Shown here: piece by piece, positions 1 to 6,901 of the stretch
Position numbering within the stretch: the first letter of the stretch is position 1
How the letters are laid out: each line of letters begins with the position of its first letter
Source: an uncultured Chloroflexota bacterium
Lineage (GTDB): Bacteria > Chloroflexota > Chloroflexia > Chloroflexales > Roseiflexaceae
NCBI GenBank assembly: GCA_903871975.1
Contig: CAIQIY010000621.1
Span: 1 to 9,833 of the forward strand
DNA: 9,833 nt
Reading direction: 5' to 3'
Translations under genes and position numbers: made by a program
Notes under the pieces: model-generated
The model's database searches: none
Told to the model about the DNA's origin: nothing
Seen by the model: only the letters and a program-made list of their open reading frames with translations

Positions 1-1
1 A

Positions 2-625
2 GTGCCGCCAGCGCCCGTCGGCGATCGCGCGCTCGACGGCCCAGAAGCCCCACGGCACCATCGCGGTGGCGCCGGTGTGATGCGGGAACGGCAGCCATTG
101 CAGCAGGTAGCCGCTGAGCATGTACGCCGCACCAGCCAGCGTCGCCGGCCCGGCACCCAGCCCGATGCGCCTGGTGAACAGGAACGTCCCGACGCCGGCG
201 AGCAGCACCTGGATGAACGCATACCAGCCGTAGGCAGACTCCAATGGCAGCACGAGAAACACCAGGCTCGGCGGGTAGAAGAAGGCCAGCTGCCCATCGG
301 CGAGCAGCGGCGTGCCGGTGAGTACTGCCGGATTCCACAACGGCCAGGCACCCTGCTGCACCAGCTGGTTGGCCAGCACGCGCCGCGGGTATACCTGGGT
401 GATGGGATCGGTGGCCAGCGGATTGACCAGGTCGGCGCGCTCGTAGGAGAAGCGCCAGGGGTGCAGATGCAGCAGCACGTCGAGCGGCAGCAACACATTG
501 CCGGGGATCAGCGCGCGCCACAGCAGCACCAGCGCGATCGCCATCAGCACCACCATGGGGAGCCACTGCCGCGCAGACGCCGCCAGGCGTGCGCTGCCGA
601 ACCATTCTCCGGGCCGTGTTGCCAC
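2..625 (-). CDS. YfhO-family multispanning membrane protein (partial, N-terminal 208 residues)
   Basis: The gene is open to the left window edge, so its C-terminus is missing. I chose the GTG at 625-623: GGAGG lies 4 nt upstream (634-630) and the frame is closed by TAG at 667-665. An alternative ATG lies at 556. The visible part has a hydrophobic segment at about residues 21-42, an extracytoplasmic stretch with LDVLLHLHPW and DPITQVYPRR, then GAWPLWNPAVLTGTPLLAD and FYPPSLVFLVLP, followed by further membrane segments at about 115-130, 133-151 and 160-177. The 'xWPLWNPxxxxGxPLLAxxQ...FYPP' pattern is typical of YfhO-like and related GT-C-fold membrane proteins, which are thought to transfer sugars from lipid-linked donors or support wall polymer glycosylation. 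The substrate here is unknown. The gene is divergent from the DUF1996 gene. The family call is fairly firm; the function is inferred. Confidence 0.8.
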   Translation of the reverse strand, partial: MATRPGEWFGSARLAASARQWLPMVVLMAIALVLLWRALIPGNVLLPLDVLLHLHPWRFSYERADLVNPLATDPITQVYPRRVLANQLVQQGAWPLWNPAVLTGTPLLADGQLAFFYPPSLVFLVLPLESAYGWYAFIQVLLAGVGTFLFTRRIGLGAGPATLAGAAYMLSGYLLQWLPFPHHTGATAMVPWGFWAVERAIADGRWRH

Positions 626-661
626 AACGCCTCCGCATCGATGGGCCACTCTCGTCGCGCC

Positions 662-667
662 ATTCTA
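662..667 (-). promoter_or_regulatory. Putative -10 box (TAGAAT) for the YfhO-like gene
   Basis: On the minus strand TAGAAT matches TATAAT at five of six positions and stands out in GC-rich surroundings. Transcription would start near 655, giving a leader of about 30 nt that contains the GGAGG ribosome site at 634-630. No convincing -35 box is visible. Confidence 0.4.
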
Positions 668-804
668 CTATGCCGCGCCGGTGCGCCCGACGTCGCGGCG
701 CTGCCCGAACCAACCGCGCCGGTCCAGAATGACCGCAACGCACCCATCCGGCGCGATTCACAGCTTCCTCACACCACCTGAACACCATCCTCACAACTCC
801 CGAC

Positions 805-810
805 TACGAT
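805..810 (+). promoter_or_regulatory. Putative -10 box (TACGAT) for the DUF1996 gene
   Basis: TACGAT is a weak -10 match (four of six). The predicted transcription start at about 817 would leave a 60-nt leader before the Shine-Dalgarno-supported ATG at 877. An in-frame ATG lies exactly at the predicted +1, but the extra 20 residues it would add are polar and would sit in front of a clear signal peptide. The rest of the 250-bp divergent region (626-876) shows nothing else I can name. Confidence 0.25.
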
Positions 811-876
811 GCGGCCATGTCGTCAATCAACCGCCCAGCGTACGACCGGGTCTCACCATCGGAGAGGAGCCACCAC

Positions 877-1713
877 ATGCCTCGTGCCGCATCTGCGCTC
901 GCCGCCGCCGCCGTCCTCGTCGCCATCGCCGGAGCCATGTTCTTGTCGGCGCCGGTCAGCGCCGCCCGCGCGCCAGCACCGGCGCCGGCCGCCCCGCCTC
1001 CGCCTGCCGGCGGTGGCGCTGGCGTGCTGCGGGTCAATTGTGCCGCATCGCACACTGCCGCCGTCGATCCGATCGTCATGCCCGGGCACACCGGCATGAG
1101 CCACATGCACCAGTTCTTCGGCAATCGTGCCACCGACGAGAACACGACTGCCGCGACGCTGCGTTCGTCGCCGGCGACGACCTGCTCGGATCGTGCCGAT
1201 GGCTCGGCCTACTGGGTGCCGACGCTGCTCGCCAACGGCACCGCCGTCGCCCCCACCGTCGTCGAGGTGGCCTACCGCAAGACGGTGCGCGGGCGCGTCG
1301 TCGCGCATCCGGCCGGGCTCAAACTCATCGCCGGCGACTCGCGTGCCACGACCGCCCAGCCGACCAGCATCGTGTCATGGAGCTGCACGGGCTCGCGTGC
1401 CGCCGGCACTGCCACGCCGCCGGCCTGTGCCGCGCGCCAGAACCTGGTCGCAACCATTCGCTTCCCCGAATGCTGGGATGGCGTGAATCTCGACTCGACC
1501 GACCACAAGAGCCATCTGCGCTATGCCAGCGCCGGCGCCTGCCCGGCCGGCACGGTGGCGGTGCCACAACTCGAGCTGCGCGTGATCTACCCGCGCCCGG
1601 CGGCGACGGCCACGCTGACGCTGTCGTCGGGGTCGATCCTGTCGATGCACGCCGACTTCTTCAACGGTTGGGAGCAGCGGCGCTTCGCCCGGTTGATCGG
1701 CGCGCTGCGCTGA
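877..1713 (+). CDS. Secreted DUF1996 domain protein
   Basis: The protein is 278 aa. I chose ATG 877 because GGAGAGGAG lies about 7 nt upstream and the encoded N-terminus is a clean signal peptide: a basic start (MPR), a hydrophobic core at residues 5-24 and a likely signal peptidase I site after VSA (29/30). The in-frame ATG at 817 would bury that signal. A Pro/Ala/Gly-rich linker (about 31-49) leads into the DUF1996 domain. Family hallmarks are VDPIVMPGHTGMSHMHQFFG (63-82), FPECWDGVNLDSTDHKSH (196-213) and HADFFNGW (258-265). Six cysteines (55, 103, 170, 184, 199, 222) are an even number, consistent with disulfides in an exported protein. DUF1996 occurs in fungi, actinobacteria and other bacteria, sometimes next to carbohydrate-binding modules; its activity is not established. 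The conserved His/Asp/Trp residues could bind metal or sugar, but that is speculation. The gene is monocistronic, with a strong hairpin just downstream. Confidence 0.88.
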   Translation: MPRAASALAAAAVLVAIAGAMFLSAPVSAARAPAPAPAAPPPPAGGGAGVLRVNCAASHTAAVDPIVMPGHTGMSHMHQFFGNRATDENTTAATLRSSPATTCSDRADGSAYWVPTLLANGTAVAPTVVEVAYRKTVRGRVVAHPAGLKLIAGDSRATTAQPTSIVSWSCTGSRAAGTATPPACAARQNLVATIRFPECWDGVNLDSTDHKSHLRYASAGACPAGTVAVPQLELRVIYPRPAATATLTLSSGSILSMHADFFNGWEQRRFARLIGALR

Positions 1714-1728
1714 TCCCGCCCTGCACCC

Positions 1729-1771
1729 ACGACACGGCGCCGCGGGAGGCTATCCCGCGGCGAGCCGTCGT
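1729..1771 (+). terminator. Strong hairpin after the DUF1996 gene, likely terminator
   Basis: A perfect 10-bp stem, CGCCGCGGGA (1738-1747) and TCCCGCGGCG (1753-1762), encloses a 5-nt loop. After a 4x4 internal loop it is extended by ACGAC (1729-1733) pairing with GTCGT (1767-1771). It begins 15 nt after the stop codon of the DUF1996 gene. No T-run follows, so it is not a textbook intrinsic terminator, but position and strength fit transcription termination or 3'-end protection. The remainder of 1714-1948 holds the promoter and leader of the next gene. Confidence 0.6.
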
Positions 1772-1847
1772 GACTGGGCGGAATCTTCACCATCGCGGAT
1801 CGTCACCACTGCCTCATTCGCCTCTGCCGCGCCTGCCGCCGATGCGC

Positions 1848-1853
1848 TATACT
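1848..1853 (+). promoter_or_regulatory. -10 box (TATACT) for the vWA/binding-protein pair
   Basis: TATACT matches TATAAT at five of six positions and is an AT island in GC-rich DNA. The expected transcription start is about 1860. An ATG at 1862 falls almost on that start, and the Shine-Dalgarno-supported ATG lies about 90 nt downstream at 1949. No clear -35 box is seen. The same hexamer also precedes pgi and the AI-2E transporter gene in this window. Confidence 0.6.
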
Positions 1854-1948
1854 GTTGCATCATGCAGGCCACTGCGGTCGCGTGCCGCGATGAGTCTGCC
1901 GGTTGGGCGGCGCGGCGTGGCGCCGGCCGGGACACCAGGGGGCATCGA

Positions 1949-3625
1949 ATGACACAGCAAACGAAGATGCTGCTCATCGTGGTGGGGGCGATCGTCGCCC
2001 TCGTCTGCGGTGCGTGCGGCCTGCTCGCCCTGATCGCCGGCAGCACCCCCGAAGGCGGTACGCCGTCGTTGCCGGGAAGTGCCGGGCTCGAGATCAGCAT
2101 CGCCTACAGCCCCGAGAAGGAAGGTTGGCTGACCGAGCGCATCGAGGCGTTCAATGCCAGTGGCGCCACCGTCGACGGTCAACCCGTCCGCGTCGTCGGC
2201 CTCAATCGCTCGAGCGGCGCCGCCCGCACCGAGATCAAGAATGGCCAGCTCGACGTCACCGTGTGGAGCCCATCGGCGTCGACGTGGCTGGAGGTGCTCA
2301 AGTACGAGGGTGGCAACCCCGACGTCGCCGTCTCGAATCGCCCGCTGGTCCTCACGCCGGTCGTCATCGCGATGTGGCGACCGATGGCCGAAGCGCTCGG
2401 CTGGCCCGGCACACCGATCGGCTGGCGGCAGATGCTCGAGCTGATCAACGACCCCGAGGGCTGGGGGCGCTACGGGCACCCCGAATGGGGCCGTTTCTCG
2501 TGGGGCCATACCGATCCCGAGATCAGTACGACCGCGTTGTCGACGCTGCTGGCCGAGTTCTACGCCGCCGCCGGCAAACAACGCGATCTGACCGTCGCCG
2601 ACATCGAGCGCCCCGCGAGTCAGCAGTTCATCCGCGACCTCGGCAAGGGCATTCGCCACTACGGCTACAACACGTTGGTGTTCAGCGAGAACATGCGCAA
2701 GTTCGGCATGAGCTACATCTCGGCCTTCCCGATGGAAGAGATCACGCTCATCGACTTCAACAAGAACAAGAATCCGCCGACGCCATTGGTGGCGATCTAT
2801 CCGGCCGAAGGGACGTTCTGGCACGATAACCCATACATCGTGATGGCGAGCGCCACGCCGGCCCAACAACAGGCGGCCGAGCAGTTCTTCGTCTTCCTGC
2901 AGAGCGTCGAGAGCCAGAAGCTGGCGATGGACGCCGGCTTCCGCCCGGCGAACATCGATGTGCCGCTGGCCGCGCCGATCAGCCCGGCATTCGGCGTCCA
3001 GCCGCAGGGTGTCCAGAGCGTGCTGCCGGTGCCGCCGGCCGACGTGCTGGTCGCCGCCAAGAACACCTGGGCCGTCAACCGCAAGCGTGCCGACATCGTG
3101 CTGGTGATCGACGTCTCGGGCTCGATGGAAGACGGGGGCAAGCTCGATACCGCGCGCGCCGGGCTGGCAACCTTCCTGGCGCGCATTCTGCCCGAAGATC
3201 GCGTCGGGCTCGTGAGCTTCGGTTCGCAATCGCAGGTCGATGTCGTGCCGGCGCCGTTGAGCGAGAACCGCATCGCGCTCGATGATGCCGTGAACCGCCT
3301 GCAGCCGTCGGGCAAGACGGCACTCTACGATGCGTTGCTGGTCGGCAAGGCGACGCTCGATGCGTTGCCGCCGGCCGAGGACGGCGAACGCATGCGGGCG
3401 ATCGTATTGTTGTCTGATGGCCTCGACAACTCCAGCACGGCGACGCTCGCTGATGTCCGCGCGGCGTTCGACGAGTCCGGCATCAGCATCTTCCCGGTGG
3501 CGTATGGGAGCGATGCCGACGTCGGCGCGCTCGAGCAGATCGTCGAGTTCTCGCGGACGTTGCTGGTCCAGGGCGACACCGGCGACATCGGCCAGATCTT
3601 CGAGAATCTGAGTCGGTACTTCTGA
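1949..3625 (+). CDS. Membrane-anchored substrate-binding and vWA domain protein
   Basis: The protein is 558 aa from ATG 1949, which has AGGGGG about 6 nt upstream. An in-frame ATG at 1862 would add 29 polar residues. A hydrophobic segment at about 7-31 is a signal anchor; the cysteines at 20 and 23 make a poor lipobox. Residues of about 47-345 resemble a type 2 periplasmic binding domain (SBP_bac_11-like), with DPEGWGRYGHPEWG at 168-181 and FWHDNPYIVMASAT at 290-303. Residues of about 381-545 form a vWA domain with an intact metal site: DVSGS (D388, S390, S392), T457 and D490 in LLSDGLDN. MIDAS sites bind Mg2+ or Mn2+ and mediate protein-ligand contact. The protein is probably anchored with both domains outside the membrane. 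The arrangement matches proteins annotated as 'substrate-binding and VWA domain-containing' in actinobacteria and Chloroflexota. The ligand is unknown. The gene overlaps the next by 1 bp. Domain calls are firm; the role is inference. Confidence 0.9.
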   Translation: MTQQTKMLLIVVGAIVALVCGACGLLALIAGSTPEGGTPSLPGSAGLEISIAYSPEKEGWLTERIEAFNASGATVDGQPVRVVGLNRSSGAARTEIKNGQLDVTVWSPSASTWLEVLKYEGGNPDVAVSNRPLVLTPVVIAMWRPMAEALGWPGTPIGWRQMLELINDPEGWGRYGHPEWGRFSWGHTDPEISTTALSTLLAEFYAAAGKQRDLTVADIERPASQQFIRDLGKGIRHYGYNTLVFSENMRKFGMSYISAFPMEEITLIDFNKNKNPPTPLVAIYPAEGTFWHDNPYIVMASATPAQQQAAEQFFVFLQSVESQKLAMDAGFRPANIDVPLAAPISPAFGVQPQGVQSVLPVPPADVLVAAKNTWAVNRKRADIVLVIDVSGSMEDGGKLDTARAGLATFLARILPEDRVGLVSFGSQSQVDVVPAPLSENRIALDDAVNRLQPSGKTALYDALLVGKATLDALPPAEDGERMRAIVLLSDGLDNSSTATLADVRAAFDESGISIFPVAYGSDADVGALEQIVEFSRTLLVQGDTGDIGQIFENLSRYF

Positions 3626-4674
3626 TGCTGCGCGTGATGGCCCGCCTGATCGCCGGCGGTTATCTGGCGATCGTCCTGGTGGTAGCGCTGGTGTATCTGG
3701 CGGTGGGTGGTGTCGGCTACGCGCCGTTGCCGCTGCCGTTGGGTGCGGCGCGCGCCCCGATCCGCATCACGATCTGGCACGATGCTGCGCTGGGCACCTG
3801 GCTCGCCGAGGCCGCCCAGCGCTTTGCCGCCAGTGGCGCGTCGGTGTCCGGCAGGCCGGTCGAGATCGTGTTGCTGCCGCTCGACGGCCCTGCGATGCGC
3901 GAGCGGCTCACCGCCGGCGACACGTCGCCGACGGCCGTGATCCCGGCGCATGGCGCGTGGCTCGATGCTGCCGACGACAGCGCCTCGGTGGCGAGCTCGC
4001 CGATGGTGCTGCTGGCCTGGGAGGCGCGTGCACAGCTGTTGGGGCTGGCGTCGGGCGATGCACTGCTCACGACGCTGCAGCGTGCGCTCGTCGACCCGGC
4101 CGGCTGGGCAGCCTACGGCGGCCAGGCTGGCTGGGGTGCCGTCAAGCTGGGCATCACCACGCCGCTGCGCGACGCTGGCGCGCTGGGCGTCGCCACGCTG
4201 GTCGCTGCCGGCGACGAGGCGTGGCTCGATGGCGTGGCCGCCGCGACCGAGGCCGTCGATCCGGCGGCGGCGCCACTCGAGACGGTGCTGGCGCAATATG
4301 GCCCGAGCCGGTTCGATGTCGTGCTGGTCACCGAGCAGGTCGCGTTGAGCCGTGCGGCGGCGATCAGCAGCCGCTGGGGCGCAGTGCGCATCTTCACGCC
4401 GGCACCGACGCCGGTCAACCGCTACCCGTTCGTCATTCCTGCCGACACGGCTGCACGCGCCGAACAGCGCGCGGCGGCCACGGCATTCCGCCGCTTTCTG
4501 CTCGATGATGCCCAGCAGGCGGCACTGGCAGCACATGGCTTGCGGCGCGCCGATGGGACGCCGCCGGCACAACCTGATCTTGGTGGCGCACCGGACGTGC
4601 GCGAACTCCCGCTCGACGGTGCTGGCATCGCCGCAGCACGCGCCACATGGCAGCGCGTCGGCGGCGATGAGTGA
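3625..4674 (+). CDS. Stand-alone SBP_bac_11-like protein, paralogue of the upstream gene's binding domain
   Basis: The protein is 349 aa. The start is fixed by the TGATG overlap with the preceding stop codon, which implies translational coupling. A signal anchor or signal peptide spans about residues 6-32. The body aligns by eye with the binding domain of the upstream protein: FAASGASVSGRPVEIV (67-82) against FNASGATVDGQPVRVV; DPAGWAAYGGQAGWG (157-171) against DPEGWGRYGHPEWG, with the following GITTP against GHTDP; and NRYPFVIPADTA (265-276) against DNPYIVMASAT. It has no vWA domain. It is Ala-rich and more diverged, and lacks the longer middle part of its partner. The two genes look like a duplication followed by fusion with, or loss of, vWA. 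The products probably act together at the outer membrane face or cell wall. No permease or ATPase gene adjoins, so ordinary ABC import is unsupported. It ends 18 bp before the convergent pgi stop. Confidence 0.85.
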   Translation: MLRVMARLIAGGYLAIVLVVALVYLAVGGVGYAPLPLPLGAARAPIRITIWHDAALGTWLAEAAQRFAASGASVSGRPVEIVLLPLDGPAMRERLTAGDTSPTAVIPAHGAWLDAADDSASVASSPMVLLAWEARAQLLGLASGDALLTTLQRALVDPAGWAAYGGQAGWGAVKLGITTPLRDAGALGVATLVAAGDEAWLDGVAAATEAVDPAAAPLETVLAQYGPSRFDVVLVTEQVALSRAAAISSRWGAVRIFTPAPTPVNRYPFVIPADTAARAEQRAAATAFRRFLLDDAQQAALAAHGLRRADGTPPAQPDLGGAPDVRELPLDGAGIAAARATWQRVGGDE

Positions 4675-4679
4675 TCTGC

Positions 4680-4703
4680 CGGCGCTGCGCTGTCAGCGGC
4701 GCC
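4680..4703. terminator. Weak hairpin between convergent genes
   Basis: GCGCTG-type sequence pairs imperfectly: CGCTG (4683-4687) pairs with CAGCG (4694-4698) around a 6-nt loop, with flanking G/C pairs and a bulge. It covers the end of pgi and the 18-bp gap between the two stop codons. There is no T-run on either strand. It may serve as a bidirectional terminator, but the evidence is thin. Confidence 0.25.
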
Positions 4704-6324
4704 GCGCGCGGTAGTGGGCGATCAGCGCGCTGGTCGACGCATCGTGTTCGGCGGGGCGCGTCGGGTCCGCCAGTTCGGCCGCGATGCGCCCCGCCAGCTG
4801 CTTCCCCAGCTCGACGCCCCACTGATCGAACGGATTGATCTGCCAGATCACCCCCTGCGTGAAGACATTGTGCTCATACAGCGCGATCAGTGCGCCAAGC
4901 GTGAACGGATCGAGCTGATCGGCGAGCAGCACATTCGATGGGCGATTGCCCGGAACACTGCGGTGTGGCACCAGCGCCTCGGCGACACCCTCGGCACGCA
5001 CCGCGTCGGCCGGCTTGCCGAACGCCAGCGCCTCTGCCTGAGCGAACAGGTTCGCCATCAGGAGGTCGTGGTGCTCGCCGATCAGGTTCCGCGAGCGGCA
5101 GAAGCCGATGAAATCGCACGGAATCAACCGGGTACCCTGGTGGATCAGCTGGTAGAACGAGTGCTGGCCGTTGGTTCCCGGCTCACCCCAGTACACCGGG
5201 CTGGTCTGATAGGCGACCGGCTCACCCGCGAGCGTCGTCGCCTTGCCGTTGCTCTCCATCGTGAGCTGCTGCAGATACGCGGGAAAGCGATCGAGATACT
5301 GGTCGTACGGCAACACCGCCAGCGTCTCGACGCCGAAGAAGTTGACATACCAGACGGTGAGCAGCGCCATGATCACGGGCATATTCTGCGCGAGCGGCGC
5401 ATGCCGGAAATGCTCGTCCATCGCGTGGAATCCGGCGAGTAGCTCGTGGAAGCGCGCCGGGCCGATCGCCAGCATCGTCGACAGCCCAATCGCCGACCCG
5501 AGCGAATACCGGCCGCCGACCCAGTCCCAGAAGCCGAACATGTTGGCCACGTCGATGCCGAACCGCGCCACCTCGGTGGCGTTGGTCGACACGGCGACGA
5601 AGTGCCGCGCGACGGCGGCGGCGTCGCCCAGGGTTGCCAGCAACCAGGCGCGGGCAGTGCGGGCGTTGGTCATCGTCTCAAGCGTGGTAAAGGTCTTCGA
5701 CGCGACGATGAACAATGTCTCGGCCGGATCGAGGTCGCGGGTCGCCTCGGCGAAGTCGCTGCCATCGATGTTGGCGACGAAGCGGAACGCGAGGTCGCGC
5801 TGGCTGTCGTGGCGCAGGGCGCGGTAGGCCATCGCCGGGCCAAGGTCGGAGCCGCCGATGCCGATGTTGACGATGGCGCGGATCGGCCGGCCGGTGTGGC
5901 CCAGCCAGCGGCCCGCACGTACGGCATCGGCGAAGGTGGCCATGCGATCCAGGACTGCATGCACCGCGGCGACGACGTCGGTGCCATCGACGACGAGCGT
6001 GCGCTCGCGCGGCAGACGCAGCGCGGTGTGCAGCACGGCGCGTCCCTCGGTGTGGTTGATCGGCGCTCCGGCGAACATGGCATCGCGCTGCGCCTCGAGG
6101 TCGCTGGCGGCCGCCAGCGCGACCAGCAGCCGCAGCGTCTCGTCGGTGATCCGCTGTTTCGAATAATCCAGCCGCAGCCCGGCTGCGCTGAGCGTCATGC
6201 GGGTGGCCCGGCCGGGATCGGCGGCGAAGAGTGCGCGCAGCTGGTGCGCGCCGATCTGGCGCTGGTGTAGCACCAGGGCATCCCAGGCAGCGCGTTGTGC
6301 CGAGCGGCGTGGATCATCAGGCAT
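4693..6324 (-). CDS. pgi: Glucose-6-phosphate isomerase
   Basis: This cytoplasmic enzyme interconverts glucose 6-phosphate and fructose 6-phosphate in glycolysis and gluconeogenesis. The product is 543 aa, close to the roughly 550 aa of the long (E. coli-type) form. The ATG at 6324 is chosen because GGGAGGAGGG sits just upstream and conserved sequence begins soon after; the frame stays open further upstream but that part is not PGI-like. Visible motifs, in order, are GIGGSDLGP (154-162), SKTFTTLETMTNA (209-221), WDWVGGRYSLGSAIG (266-280, a PGI signature), ESNGK (357-361), GEPGTNGQHSF (380-390, with likely catalytic E381 and H388) and FDQWGVELGK (499-508, with likely catalytic K508). No key residue is missing. 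The gene is alone in its transcription unit, convergent with the binding-protein pair and divergent from the AI-2E transporter gene across a 592-bp gap. Confidence 0.98.
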   Translation of the reverse strand: MPDDPRRSAQRAAWDALVLHQRQIGAHQLRALFAADPGRATRMTLSAAGLRLDYSKQRITDETLRLLVALAAASDLEAQRDAMFAGAPINHTEGRAVLHTALRLPRERTLVVDGTDVVAAVHAVLDRMATFADAVRAGRWLGHTGRPIRAIVNIGIGGSDLGPAMAYRALRHDSQRDLAFRFVANIDGSDFAEATRDLDPAETLFIVASKTFTTLETMTNARTARAWLLATLGDAAAVARHFVAVSTNATEVARFGIDVANMFGFWDWVGGRYSLGSAIGLSTMLAIGPARFHELLAGFHAMDEHFRHAPLAQNMPVIMALLTVWYVNFFGVETLAVLPYDQYLDRFPAYLQQLTMESNGKATTLAGEPVAYQTSPVYWGEPGTNGQHSFYQLIHQGTRLIPCDFIGFCRSRNLIGEHHDLLMANLFAQAEALAFGKPADAVRAEGVAEALVPHRSVPGNRPSNVLLADQLDPFTLGALIALYEHNVFTQGVIWQINPFDQWGVELGKQLAGRIAAELADPTRPAEHDASTSALIAHYRARRR

Positions 6325-6369
6325 CGTTCCCTCCTCCCTCGATTGCGCGGCGCGCGACCGTGCGCCCCG

Positions 6370-6375
6370 AGTATA
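6370..6375 (-). promoter_or_regulatory. -10 box (TATACT) for pgi
   Basis: On the minus strand TATACT gives an expected transcription start near 6363 and a leader of about 38 nt that includes the GGGAGGAGGG ribosome site (about 6339-6330). No clear -35 box is visible. The large inverted repeat at 6416-6461 lies about 50-100 bp upstream of this start. Confidence 0.6.
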
Positions 6376-6415
6376 GCCGATCGCCGACGCATCCGCCGGC
6401 ATGTGGGCATCCTGG

Positions 6416-6461
6416 CCAGGGCCGATGCAACGCCGCGGCTCTGACGTTGCATCGGCCCTGG
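6416..6461. repeat. Perfect 17-bp inverted repeat with 12-nt spacer
   Basis: CCAGGGCCGATGCAACG (6416-6432) is followed after 12 nt by its exact reverse complement (6445-6461). It is the longest perfect hairpin I found in the window. It lies in non-coding DNA upstream of the pgi promoter and beside possible transposase debris. No T-run follows on either strand. It could be a terminator left from a lost gene, paired ends of a small mobile element, a regulatory palindrome, or the stem of an RNA. The sequence is certain; the role is not. Confidence 0.85.
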
Positions 6462-6469
6462 GGGCGGGG

Positions 6470-6880
6470 TCACACGCAGGCATGCAGGCGCGGCACTGCG
6501 GCACCTGGTTCAACGACCGCGCCGGCCATCGGTGCTGCACCGTACGCGCGTGGTGGGACGAGCGGCGCACCGATCCATGGTTCGTGATCACGACGCGTGC
6601 GTTGGATGGTGCCGCCCGACCAGCGCACGATCGTGAGGGCGCATCGCACTGCAACTACGCGCCATCCGGCTGTTCCGCACCAGAAGACCTCCTCGTATGC
6701 CAACCCATCCAGGCTGCTCTCCTCCCCCTGCGTGCCTTCGTGCGACTCTCATCCCATCGCCGTACTGCTGGCGCTGGCCGACCGTAGCGATCGATCGCGA
6801 TGGTTCTGCTGCAGTGCTGCTGTGCTCCGCGCCAGTGTGTGTCGCCCGACGTCGGCGTGGCCCCGGTGGGCATCCGATCG
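6470..6880 (+). pseudogene. Possible decayed transposase fragment in the pgi/AI-2E gap
   Basis: No intact gene is apparent between pgi and the AI-2E transporter gene. The plus frame through about 6500-6605 reads GTWFNDRAGHRCC and then AWWDERRTDPWFVITT. This resembles the 'W...EPWxLxT' strand that precedes the last catalytic residue in IS4-type DDE transposases. Further on, in a different frame (about 6750-6780), PIAVLLALADRSDR is reminiscent of the C-terminal helix of such proteins. No D, D or E catalytic residue can be assigned, and the match was made by eye only. The stretch may equally be plain intergenic DNA with chance similarity. Confidence 0.28.
6787..6798. repeat. 12-bp perfect palindrome GCGATCGATCGC
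   Basis: A self-complementary 12-mer lies 107 bp upstream of the AI-2E -10 box. It might be a regulator-binding site. GATC-rich words such as GCGATCG are frequent throughout this window, including inside genes, so chance is a serious alternative. Confidence 0.3.
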
Positions 6881-6901
6881 CTCCGGCGACGCACGGACCT
6901 C

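Noticed and set aside
389..396. GTATAC site in the YfhO-like gene considered as a promoter
   Set aside because: It lies within conserved coding sequence (QVYP) with no gene starting nearby.
2..1952. Plus-strand open frames at 2-781 and 498-1952
   Set aside because: Composition is shadow-like. The minus strand at 2-625 reads as a membrane protein with YfhO motifs, and the second frame overlaps the well-supported DUF1996 gene.
1847..3229. Long open frame on the minus strand (460 codons) opposite the vWA gene
   Set aside because: Its translation is rich in Arg, His, Asp and Gln without any family motif, typical of the antisense frame of a GC-rich gene; the plus strand carries a clear binding/vWA protein.
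3325..4572. Minus-strand open frame of 415 codons across the paralogous binding-protein gene
   Set aside because: It has low-complexity Arg/Gln-rich composition and no ribosome site or motif; the plus strand gene is supported by paralogy and the TGATG overlap.
4714..6270. Plus-strand open frames opposite pgi
   Set aside because: pgi has all family motifs; the opposite frames are Arg/His/Gln-rich shadows.
6505..6520. GGTTCAACGACC resembling a tRNA T-arm
   Set aside because: No matching acceptor, D or anticodon arms could be built around it.
6325..6654. N-terminal extension of pgi upstream of 6324
   Set aside because: The frame is open, but the extra residues are not PGI-like; the -10 box at 6370-6375 and the ribosome site just before 6324 place the start at 6324.
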